A DNA stretch of 64,000 bases, taken from positions 1-64,000 of the forward strand of contig JBGFRC010000009.1 in the NCBI GenBank assembly GCA_041695325.1, read 5' to 3'. Position 1 is the stretch's first letter, and each line of letters begins with the position of its first letter. The notes under the pieces are model-generated. The model worked only from the letters and a program-made list of their open reading frames with translations, was not told the origin of the DNA and did no database searches. A program made the translations under genes and the position numbers. Below are positions 49,469-57,005 of the stretch, in pieces. This stretch comes from SURF-13 sp041695325. GTDB lineage: Bacteria > Pseudomonadota > Gammaproteobacteria > SURF-13.

Positions 49469-50491
49469 TTAAAAGGCAATGGGCAGCCTGAACTCTACGA
49501 TATAGTCAGGCGCATCCCTTGTAAGGCCGGTAGCGATACCCACATTAAGCGATGTTGTTGGCGATAGACTCCAGCCCGTGCCGAACTTAAACATGGCAGA
49601 GTTCAGCGTGGTATTTGGCGCCTTTCTACCATTAACCTCTGAGGTAAAAGTATAGTCCTGCTGGTATTGGAAATTTATAGAGAATCTATAAGATAAAGCG
49701 TATGCAAGCCCCATGTGAAAACTCATGGTATCGCCTGGATCAACGCTCTCTAAAACCCCTGTAGTTCCATCTGGTGCTGTAAGCCTTTTGTTTATTCCTG
49801 TCTCCTTTAAGTTGAAGGCATAGGCAGCGCCACCGAAAACCACAACAGGGTCAACGCTCTTGACAAGATTAAAACCTATCTTGGCAGATTCATAGCCTGT
49901 GCCTGTTGGCAGCGCTTCCCTGGGATCAATCTCAAAAGGGCTCTTTCCGGTCTTTGACTTGTAGCTCGCATTCAGTAAAACTGCAGGATAACCGGGTCCT
50001 TCTGCAATAGGCTGCCAGCTTATGCCGGCGGATATGTCACCAATCCCGGCCTTGTCCAGCGTCCTTTCAGGATTTTCCCCTGCTCTAGCGCCTATGATAG
50101 AAATTCTATCATGTCTGTAAATGAAGGGGGCATTCACATCAATCTGGAAATTGTCGGTTATCCCCCACCTGCCAGAAAGGGTATAGGTGAATATATGCCT
50201 CCGTGCGGTCTCGATCCCAAACTGTCCGAGGGTCAGAAATACAGGGTCCAAAATGGCAAAGCTCTGGAGGTATATCTGGTTTGCAGAGTAATAGGAGTAT
50301 GCGGCACTGTTTTCAAGCTCAAACTTCCCGCCCTTTAAAAGGATATACTGCTTGGCTCCGATCAATGCCTCCAGCTTTTTATCCTCCTCTGTTTTTCCGT
50401 TGGTTAAAGTCATATCCTGCGCAAAGGCTATATCAGACAGAAGCACCGCAGCCAATGCAATTGAAAATATCGCCGGTATCAGCTTTTTCAT
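49469..50491 (-). CDS. outer-membrane beta-barrel protein, FapF-like transporter candidate
   Basis: 340 residues. Signal peptide about 1-24 (PAIFSIALAAVLLSDIAFAQ). A short charged segment (TEEDKKLEALIGAKQYILLKGGK) precedes a series of amphipathic beta strands (FTYTLSGRWGITDNFQIDVNAP, GIGDISAGISWQPIAEG, SAKIGFNLVKSVDPVVVFGGAAYAF, FSINFQYQQDYTF). The C-terminal Phe (EFRLPIAF) is the BAM insertion signal. Length and layout fit the porin-like transporter group that includes FapF, though the N-terminal coiled coil is short. GGAGG precedes the ATG. Separated from the operon by IS debris; a secretion pore for the repeat protein is inference. Aromatic-compound porins are the alternative. Confidence 0.75.
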   Translation of the reverse strand: MKKLIPAIFSIALAAVLLSDIAFAQDMTLTNGKTEEDKKLEALIGAKQYILLKGGKFELENSAAYSYYSANQIYLQSFAILDPVFLTLGQFGIETARRHIFTYTLSGRWGITDNFQIDVNAPFIYRHDRISIIGARAGENPERTLDKAGIGDISAGISWQPIAEGPGYPAVLLNASYKSKTGKSPFEIDPREALPTGTGYESAKIGFNLVKSVDPVVVFGGAAYAFNLKETGINKRLTAPDGTTGVLESVDPGDTMSFHMGLAYALSYRFSINFQYQQDYTFTSEVNGRKAPNTTLNSAMFKFGTGWSLSPTTSLNVGIATGLTRDAPDYIVEFRLPIAF

Positions 50492-50606
50492 AATTATTCC
50501 TCCATTTCTTATAATTACAATGGGTACTTTTCAAGGCCGGTTGGCTGGAATGCCTCGACTGGCGGGCATTTTCGGCATTTGACTGAGTGGAGAATCTTGG
50601 CATGAT

Positions 50607-51060
50607 GTTGCGATGCCTACTCCCGCCAACTCCCGGCGTCTCAGCGATGCGTATCGGTTCCCCGGGTTTCGTCCTCTTGCCACGGTTCGCGGGGTGTTCG
50701 GCGATCCGCAGGCGCGTGTCATTACGCTCGTGCGGCGGTCAAAAAAGCGCTCTGCGGCGCCTGCGGTCGAGCGCACCGCGGTGGGCGGCGCTTCTTCGAG
50801 AACTGGCGAGCGAGCCTCAAATGGCAGCGCCTTGCGCCCTACGAAAAATTCGCCCGGATGATTGATCGGCATTGGGACGGAATCGCCGCCTACTGCAAGC
50901 CCGAGAACAAAGTCTCGCTCGGCTTCGTCGGGGGCCTGAACAAGCGCCGCGCGTATGGGCTGCGCGACGAGGCATACCTGCGGCTCAAAGCCCTTACCTG
51001 CATGCTGCCAGCCCCCCTGAAATGCCCCAAAATCACCCACACGAAGACGCCAAAAAGATA
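50607..51060 (+). pseudogene. ISL3-like transposase remnant
   Basis: An N-terminal piece around 50670-50750 reads VFGDPQARVITLVRRSKKRSAA. After a frame change, WRASLKWQRLAPYEKFARMI then DRHWDGIAAYCKPENKVSLG and RRAYGLRDEAYLRLKALTCMLP reach the stop at 51058-51060. These match the two ends of an ISL3-type transposase with the centre deleted. Confidence 0.6.
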
Positions 51061-51109
51061 GACTATGAGGGAATGGTTGTCAAGGAAATGACCTTCCCCC
51101 AAAATCTAA

Positions 51110-51520
51110 GCCATTGTAGACTTCGGACTTCCGCTCCGTCAACGAGAAGGGGCCCATCATGAAGAAGTCGCGATTCAACGAAGAGCAGATCATCGCCGTC
51201 CTGAAGGAGGCCGAGGCCGGGGTGAAGGTCCAGGATCTGTGCCGCAAGCACGGCATCTCGGACGTCACGTTCTACAAAGAGCGCTCGAAGTACGGCGGCC
51301 TCGAGGTCCCGGAGGCACGGCGCCTGAAGACCCTGGAGGAAGAGAATCGCCGGCTCCAGCACATCGTGGCCGACCAGGCGCTCGACCTCCAGGCGCTCAA
51401 GCCGGCGGTCTCAAAAAAGTGGTAACGCCCGTGGCCAAACGCGAGGCCGCGGGCCTGATCCAGGAGACGCTCGGACTCAGTGAACGGCGCGGGAGCTGGC
51501 CGAAGGGGGCACGGCTGTAT
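51110..51520 (+). mobile_element. IS3-family 5' fragment: orfA and start of orfB
   Basis: 51159-51425 encodes an intact 88-residue OrfA (MKKSRFNEEQIIAVLKEAEA...VQDLCRKHGISDVTFYKERSKYGG...LEEENRRLQHIVADQALD), the HTH and leucine-zipper protein of IS3 elements. At the AAAAAAG slippery run (51413-51419) the second frame continues KKVVTPVAKREAAGLIQETL then GLSERR, the start of OrfB, and is cut at about 51492. Confidence 0.85.
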
Positions 51521-51629
51521 AGTGTATAGTAGATGTAACATTTCTTGATGAGTCATCAGAACGATGGGCAAAGGAATGTGAAGGAGGGTTCCTGCTTTTT
51601 GATGATAATAGATTTACCTATTTTAGAAA
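51521..51629. other. AT-rich stretch with a possible gene tail
   Basis: A plus frame reads LDESSERWAKECEGGFLLFD then DNRFTYFRKL and stops at 51632-51634. This looks like the end of a lost gene between the IS fragment and the hairpin element. I cannot assign a family. Confidence 0.3.
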
Positions 51630-51777
51630 GCTCTGAATAAGTCCATCCCTGGACTTCTCAGAGCACGAAAAGCAAAAATGTGATTTTTGCTTTTCTTCAT
51701 TTTTCAAATACTTGCGTATTTGAAAAATGGCAGCGCATCCTGCGCTGCGCGGAACCTCTGACTTAATCAGAGGTTCC
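51630..51777. repeat. multi-hairpin element, copy B
   Basis: Five stems in a row: 51630-51664 (imperfect), 51667-51695 (13 bp), 51698-51729 (14 bp), 51730-51748 (8 bp, TCC loop), 51751-51777 (11 bp). The second and third correspond to copy A stems at 49026 and 49057. Where arms differ, both partners changed (C-G to A-T; C-G to T-A). Confidence 0.9.
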
Positions 51778-51824
51778 TTTATGGAACCAAACAGCCATGA
51801 TTACATAAGCCGAACGCAACAACC

Positions 51825-52760
51825 ATGAAGGTGGTACGCATCCATCAGTACGGCGGCGCGGAGGTGTTGCGTTATGAGGACGCGCCGCGTCCCGTGGCAG
51901 GGGCGGGCGAGGTGTTGATCCGCGTGCACGCCGCCGGCGTCAATCCGGTGGACTGGAAAATCCGCGAAGGGCGCCTGCAAGGGCGCATCACCCATCATCT
52001 GCCGCTCGTTCTGGGCTGGGACGCGGCGGGCGTGATCGAGCAGCTCGGCCCCGGCGTCACGCAATTCAATATCGGCGATGCGGTGTACGCGCGGCCTGAT
52101 CTTGCGCGCGACGGCGCCTATGCCGAGTACATCGCGGTGCGCGCCAATGAGGTCGCGCTGAAACCAAAGTCGCTTGATTTCATACACGCCGCCGCGGCGC
52201 CGCTCGCCGCGCTCACCGCCTGGCAATCGCTGTTTGACGCGGGCGACCTGCAACCGGGCCAGAAGATTCTGATACACGCCGGCGCGGGCGGCGTGGGCCA
52301 TTACGCCGTGCAGTTCGCGCGCTGGAAGGGCGCGCACGTCGTCACCACCGCCTCCGCGCGCAATGCAAGCTTCGTGCGCTCGCTCGGCGCCGATGAAGCG
52401 ATAGATTACACCGCGACGCGCTTCGAGGACGCGGTGCGCGATATGGACATGGTATTTGACACCGTAGGCGGGGAGGTGCAGGCGCGTTCCTGGAAGGTGT
52501 TAAGGCAAGGCGGCATCCTGGTTTCCATCCTGGCGCTCACCGTGCCGGAGGAGGCCGCGCAACGCGGCTGGCGCTCGGCTTACGTGTTCGTGCAGCCCAA
52601 TGCCGCACAGCTAACCAAGATCGCCGGGTTGATAGACGCGGGTAAAGTAAAACCGGTGGTGGAAAACGTCTTTCCCCTGCACGAGGCGGCCAAGGCGCAC
52701 GCAGCCGTGCAGAGCGGTCATACGCGCGGCAAGGTCGTGCTGCGGGTGCTGGATGCCTAA
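51825..52760 (+). CDS. NAD(P)H quinone oxidoreductase-like medium-chain reductase
   Basis: 311 residues. GroES-like N-terminal domain (VHAAGVNPVDWKIREG, LGWDAAGVIEQLG) and Rossmann domain with ILIHAGAGGVGHYAVQFARWKGAHVVTT. Zinc ligands of alcohol dehydrogenases are absent, which places it with the zinc-free quinone oxidoreductases. The substrate is unknown. It resumes the high-GC style right after the island and overlaps the convergent ABC ATPase gene by 4 bp. Confidence 0.9.
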   Translation: MKVVRIHQYGGAEVLRYEDAPRPVAGAGEVLIRVHAAGVNPVDWKIREGRLQGRITHHLPLVLGWDAAGVIEQLGPGVTQFNIGDAVYARPDLARDGAYAEYIAVRANEVALKPKSLDFIHAAAAPLAALTAWQSLFDAGDLQPGQKILIHAGAGGVGHYAVQFARWKGAHVVTTASARNASFVRSLGADEAIDYTATRFEDAVRDMDMVFDTVGGEVQARSWKVLRQGGILVSILALTVPEEAAQRGWRSAYVFVQPNAAQLTKIAGLIDAGKVKPVVENVFPLHEAAKAHAAVQSGHTRGKVVLRVLDA

Positions 52761-54625
52761 GCGCGCCTTTCTATCTCCGGAACGGCGCTCAGCAGGCGGC
52801 GTGTGTAGTCGTGTTGCGGATTGCTCAGCACCCGCTCCGCGCCGCCGTACTCCACGATGCGCCCTTGATACATCACCGCCACGTCGTGCGCCAGATATTC
52901 CACCACGGCGAAGTTGTGCGTGATAAAAAGATAGGCGAGGCCGAGCTCGTCTTGCAGGCGCTTCAGTAAATTCAGGATTTGCGCCTGCACCGAGACGTCC
53001 AGCGCGCTGGTCGGCTCGTCACAGATGATGATCCTGGGATTCACCGCCAGGGCGCGCGCAATGCAGACGCGCTGGCGCTGGCCGCCGGAAAATTCGTGCG
53101 GATAGCGGTATTTCACGTCCGGGGACAAGCCCACCTGCTCCAGCAGGCGGTCAATGCGCGCGAGGCGCGCGCGTTCATCCCCGCCCATGCTTTGCGCGAT
53201 CATGCCCTCGGCGATGATGTCGGCGATCATCATGCGCGGGTTCATGGAGGAGTGCGGGTCCTGGAAGATGATCTGCAACGCGCCGCGCTGGGCGCGCAGC
53301 GCCCTGCCGCGCAGACTGTCGAGATCCACCGCGCCGCAGCGCACGTCGCCGGAGGTGATGGGCAGCAGGCGCAGAATGCTCTTGCCCACCGTGGTCTTGC
53401 CGGAGCCCGATTCGCCCACCAGCGCCAGCGTCCGCCCGGCGCGCAGCGCAAGCGACACGCCGTCCACCGCCCGCACCTCGCCCACCTTGCGCTTGAACAA
53501 GCCTTTGCGGATGGGAAAGTGCACCTTGAGGTCGGTGACCTTGAGCAGAACCTCGTCCGCTCCGGCGCGCATCCCGGGGGCAGCCAGCTCCGCGGCCGCG
53601 CCTGCCCGTGCGTCGCCTGCAGACAGGCGCGCCGGCGGCGCGGCAGGGCGCGTCACGCTATAGTTCGCATCATAAAGATGACAGCGAACTTTCCCTCCGC
53701 CTTCAGTCGCCAGCAGCGCGGGGATGACGTCATGGCAGGTCTGCCACGCAAGGTCACAGCGCGGCGCGAAGCGGCAGCCGCAGAAGCTTTGCGTGAGCGG
53801 CGGCACCATGCCGCGGATGACGGCAAGGCTCTTCCCCCGTTGCGCGCGGCCGGGCAGCGAATCGAACAGTTTTTGCGAGTAGGGATGCCGCGGGGCGGAT
53901 AAAAATTGCGCGCGCGATGCAAGCTCCACGACTTCTCCGGCGTACATCACCGCCACGCGATCCGCCATCTGCGACACCACGCCGAGATCGTGGGTGATGA
54001 GCAGTATCGCCATGCCCCGCTCCTTTTGCAGCGTGCGCAGCAATTCCAGAATCTGCGCCTGGATCGTGACATCCAGCGCGGTGGTCGGTTCGTCGGCAAT
54101 CAGCAGCTCCGGCTCGCCCGCCAGGGCGATGGCGATCATCACGCGCTGCTTCATGCCGCCGGAGAACTGGTGCGGATAATCATGGATACGCCGCTCTGGC
54201 TCTACGATGCCGACCGCGTCCAGCAGGGCGACGGCGCGCCGCTCGGCGCGTTTGCCTTTGAGCCCGCGATGCGCCCTGAGTGCCTCGCCGATCTGCGTGC
54301 CCACGCTGAGCACGGGGTTCAGGCTGGTCATGGGTTCCTGAAAGATCATGGCGACGCGCCCGCCGCGCACTTCGCGCATCTTGATCTCCGGCAGCCGCAG
54401 CAGGTCCTGGTCGTGCAGCCATATCTCGCCGCGGCTGCGCGCCGTGCCCGGCAACAGGCGCATGAGGGAAAGCGCGGTGAGAGACTTGCCGCTGCCGGAC
54501 TCGCCGAGCAAGGCGAAGACCTCGCCCGGCGCGATGTCAAAGCTCACGCCGTCCACCGCGCGCAGCGGGCCGCGGCTGGTTTCAAACCAAGTGGTGAGAT
54601 TTTTTACGCTCAGCAGCGGCTTCAT
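52757..54625 (-). CDS. peptide ABC transporter, fused duplicate ATPase (YejF-like)
   Basis: 622 residues with two complete ABC ATPase domains. The first has GESGSGKS, QFSGGMKQRVMIAIAL and LLIADEPTTALD; the second has GESGSGKT, EFSGGQRQRVCIARAL and IIICDEPTSALD. Each oligopeptide-family tail follows. Between them (about 330-380) a Cys-rich CGCRFAPRCDLAWQTCHDV motif, typical of Opp/Dpp ATPases, precedes a linker with a palindromic insert. The ATG at 54625 overlaps the permease stop as ATGA. It powers uptake of peptides. Confidence 0.93.
   Translation of the reverse strand: MKPLLSVKNLTTWFETSRGPLRAVDGVSFDIAPGEVFALLGESGSGKSLTALSLMRLLPGTARSRGEIWLHDQDLLRLPEIKMREVRGGRVAMIFQEPMTSLNPVLSVGTQIGEALRAHRGLKGKRAERRAVALLDAVGIVEPERRIHDYPHQFSGGMKQRVMIAIALAGEPELLIADEPTTALDVTIQAQILELLRTLQKERGMAILLITHDLGVVSQMADRVAVMYAGEVVELASRAQFLSAPRHPYSQKLFDSLPGRAQRGKSLAVIRGMVPPLTQSFCGCRFAPRCDLAWQTCHDVIPALLATEGGGKVRCHLYDANYSVTRPAAPPARLSAGDARAGAAAELAAPGMRAGADEVLLKVTDLKVHFPIRKGLFKRKVGEVRAVDGVSLALRAGRTLALVGESGSGKTTVGKSILRLLPITSGDVRCGAVDLDSLRGRALRAQRGALQIIFQDPHSSMNPRMMIADIIAEGMIAQSMGGDERARLARIDRLLEQVGLSPDVKYRYPHEFSGGQRQRVCIARALAVNPRIIICDEPTSALDVSVQAQILNLLKRLQDELGLAYLFITHNFAVVEYLAHDVAVMYQGRIVEYGGAERVLSNPQHDYTRRLLSAVPEIERRA
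53603..53635. repeat. palindromic insert in the linker of the ABC ATPase
   Basis: Outer words GCGCCTGC and ACAGGCGCG around TGCGTCGC. In frame it encodes ARLSAGDARAGAA in the linker between the two ATPase domains. Related to the inserts in parP and cheA. Confidence 0.55.
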
Positions 54626-56028
54626 AATTTTCTCAACCGCGGATCGAAGGCGTCGCGCACCTTGTCGGAAAACAGGTTCGCCGCCAGCACCAGGGTGAAC
54701 ATGAAAATGAAGGCCGCCAGCAGCAGCCACCACACCATCGGCTCGCGCGCCATCTCCAGCCGCGCGCCGTTGATCATATTGCCCCAGCTCATGGTGGAAG
54801 GGTCCACCCCCACTCCCACGTAAGAGAGCACTGCCTCGGCCAGCACCAGTCCGCTGAAGCTCAGCACCATGGTGATTAAAACGATGTGCATGACGTTGGG
54901 AATGAGATGGCGCCAGATGATCGAGCCGTGCCCGCTACCTAGCGCAACGGCGGCCTGCACATAATCCATCTCGCGCAGTTTCAGGGTTTCGCCGCGCAAC
55001 AGGCGCGCGAGCCCGGTCCAGCTGGTGATGCCGAGGATCAGGCACAAAAACAGCAGGCGCACGTCCGCACGCAGGGCCAGAGTGTCGAATTGATCCGGGT
55101 GATTGGCTATATACACCTGCAACATGAGTATGGCGGCGGCGATCAGCAGCACATCGGGTATGGAATTGAGCGTGGTGTACACGTATTGCACCACGTCATC
55201 CACCCAGCCGCGGAAGTAGCCCGCCAGCACGCCCAGCATGGCGAATGGCAGCGTGACCAGGGTGGTGAGCGTGCCTATCACCAGCCCGGTGCGGATGCTT
55301 TTCAGGGTGGCATAAAACACATCCTGGCCGACCTTGTCGGTGCCGAGGATGTGATAATGGCCGGAGAGCGCGGCGCTCCAGGCGGTAAACAGAATAATCG
55401 CACCGGACACATACAGCATCACGTGCCAGGGGATAGCGGCGCCGCCGCGCACCACGCGGCCCAACATGAGGCGAAAGGGGGTTTGCGCGCGCCGCGCGAG
55501 CACGGCGATCACCGCCGCGCCGAACAGCAGCCATATTACAACTCCCGCGATCAGAGCGCGCAGCGAACGCAGCAGGATGTCTCTGCCCCGCTCCCTGACG
55601 GGGTCTTGCAGGTGCGCGCCGCCGAATTGCAGACGCGGAAACTCCCGCGCCTGCGTGCCGTCCGCGTGGGTGACGGTTTCCTTGGCGTATAAATGCGCGG
55701 CAAAAGGCGCGGAGTAGGTTTTCTCGGTGCGGGTGCGCAGCGGCGCGGCGATCACATCGAGCACACTCAACACCTCAGTGGAGTAATCCACGCGGCCTGG
55801 CCCTCCGCCAGGCAACGCGGGACGGAAATGCAGCGAATCGAGCAGGCCCAGCGCAAAATAAGCCAGCAACACCACCAGGCACCCCATCGCCGTCTTGCTG
55901 CGCATCACCTCGCGCCACGGCGCGCGCAGATGCTCCCTGCGGCGCGCGATCAAAATGAACGCGATCACCACCGCGAGCAGCAGGTAGATCAGGGCATCGG
56001 TCCAGAGGATGACGGGCTGGAACGGCAT
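54622..56028 (-). CDS. peptide ABC transporter permease (YejE-like)
   Basis: 468 residues, longer than most DppC-type permeases because of an N-terminal part with a first helix (ALIYLLLAVVIAFILIARRR), a second near GCLVVLLAYFALGLLDSLHF and a periplasmic region of about 90 residues. The BPD_transp_1 core has the EAA loop around EMDYVQAAVALGSGHGSIIWRHLIPNV. This long form is typical of YejE. It overlaps both neighbours by 1-4 bp. Confidence 0.92.
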   Translation of the reverse strand: MPFQPVILWTDALIYLLLAVVIAFILIARRREHLRAPWREVMRSKTAMGCLVVLLAYFALGLLDSLHFRPALPGGGPGRVDYSTEVLSVLDVIAAPLRTRTEKTYSAPFAAHLYAKETVTHADGTQAREFPRLQFGGAHLQDPVRERGRDILLRSLRALIAGVVIWLLFGAAVIAVLARRAQTPFRLMLGRVVRGGAAIPWHVMLYVSGAIILFTAWSAALSGHYHILGTDKVGQDVFYATLKSIRTGLVIGTLTTLVTLPFAMLGVLAGYFRGWVDDVVQYVYTTLNSIPDVLLIAAAILMLQVYIANHPDQFDTLALRADVRLLFLCLILGITSWTGLARLLRGETLKLREMDYVQAAVALGSGHGSIIWRHLIPNVMHIVLITMVLSFSGLVLAEAVLSYVGVGVDPSTMSWGNMINGARLEMAREPMVWWLLLAAFIFMFTLVLAANLFSDKVRDAFDPRLRKL

Positions 56029-57005
56029 CAGGCCAGCCTCACGCGCGGATCCACCAGGGTATAGGAAATATCGGTGAGCAGCAGGCCGAGGATATACAGC
56101 ACCGAGCCTAGAAACACCATGGCGCGCACGATGGCGAAGTCCTGCGCCTGAATCGCGTCTATGGTGTAGCTGCCGAGGCCGGGGATGCCGAAAAACGACT
56201 CCAGTATCAGACTGCCCAGAAACAGCGTGGGCAGTATCGCCACCACGCCGGTGAGGATGGGGATCATGGCGTTCTTCAAGACATGAGTGAACAGCACGCG
56301 CGGCTCGGACAGGCCCTTGGCGCGCGCGGTGCGCACGTACTCCTTGCCCATCTCCTCCAGAAACAGGATGCGATACAGACGTATGCCCCCGCCCAGCCCG
56401 CCGATCACGCCGATGACCACCGGCAGCACGATAAACTTGAGCCCGTGCAGACCAGCGTCATAACCGGAGATCGGCACCAGGTGCCACAGCTTGCCGATGA
56501 GGTACTGCCCGCCGATGATGTAAAACAGGCCGGAGATGGACATCATGATGACGCAGATCACCACGCCCCAGAGATCAATAGAGGTGCCGCGGAAAAAGGC
56601 CAGTAGCAGGGCGAAGCTGATCGCCACCCCGATGCCGATAATCAGCGTGGGCACGGCGATGGCGAGGCTGGGCCACATGCGTTGCCGTATCTCCAGGCCG
56701 ATGCTGCGGCCGTCGTCGGCGCGCCCGAACTCGAACGCGAACAAGGCCAGTGACTTCTCGAAAAAGATCGTGTCGGTGATTTTCCCTGTCCCGGCGGCGC
56801 TCTCGTTGATAATCAGCGGCTTGTCGTAGCCGCGCTCGGCCTTCCACTTGTCTATCGCCTCCTGGGTGACGAGCTTCACGCCGAGGTGCGCGCGCGCCAT
56901 GTCGTCCGGGCTGTTGACCATGAAGAACAATACGAAGGTAAGCAGATTCACGCCGATCAATATCGGGATGGCGTACAGCGTGCGGCGGATGATGTAGGCG
57001 ATCAT
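56028..57005 (-). CDS. peptide ABC transporter permease (YejB-like)
   Basis: 325 residues. The N-terminal helix MIAYIIRRTLYAIPILIGVNLLTFVLFF and the core with EEMGKEYVRTARAKGLSEPRVLFTHVLKNAMIPILT (EAA motif) and LFLGSLILESFFGIPGLG are those of DppB/YejB permeases. The ATG at 57005 overlaps the stop of the binding-protein gene by 4 bp. Confidence 0.93.
   Translation of the reverse strand: MIAYIIRRTLYAIPILIGVNLLTFVLFFMVNSPDDMARAHLGVKLVTQEAIDKWKAERGYDKPLIINESAAGTGKITDTIFFEKSLALFAFEFGRADDGRSIGLEIRQRMWPSLAIAVPTLIIGIGVAISFALLLAFFRGTSIDLWGVVICVIMMSISGLFYIIGGQYLIGKLWHLVPISGYDAGLHGLKFIVLPVVIGVIGGLGGGIRLYRILFLEEMGKEYVRTARAKGLSEPRVLFTHVLKNAMIPILTGVVAILPTLFLGSLILESFFGIPGLGSYTIDAIQAQDFAIVRAMVFLGSVLYILGLLLTDISYTLVDPRVRLA

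Noticed and set aside
50564..50580. Sigma-54-like sequence TTGGCATGATGTTGC near 50610
   Set aside because: GG-GC spacing is 9, not 10, and it points into an IS remnant.
40296..51777. A prophage or integrative plasmid
   Set aside because: No integrase, capsid, portal, replication or conjugation genes were seen; only IS remnants.
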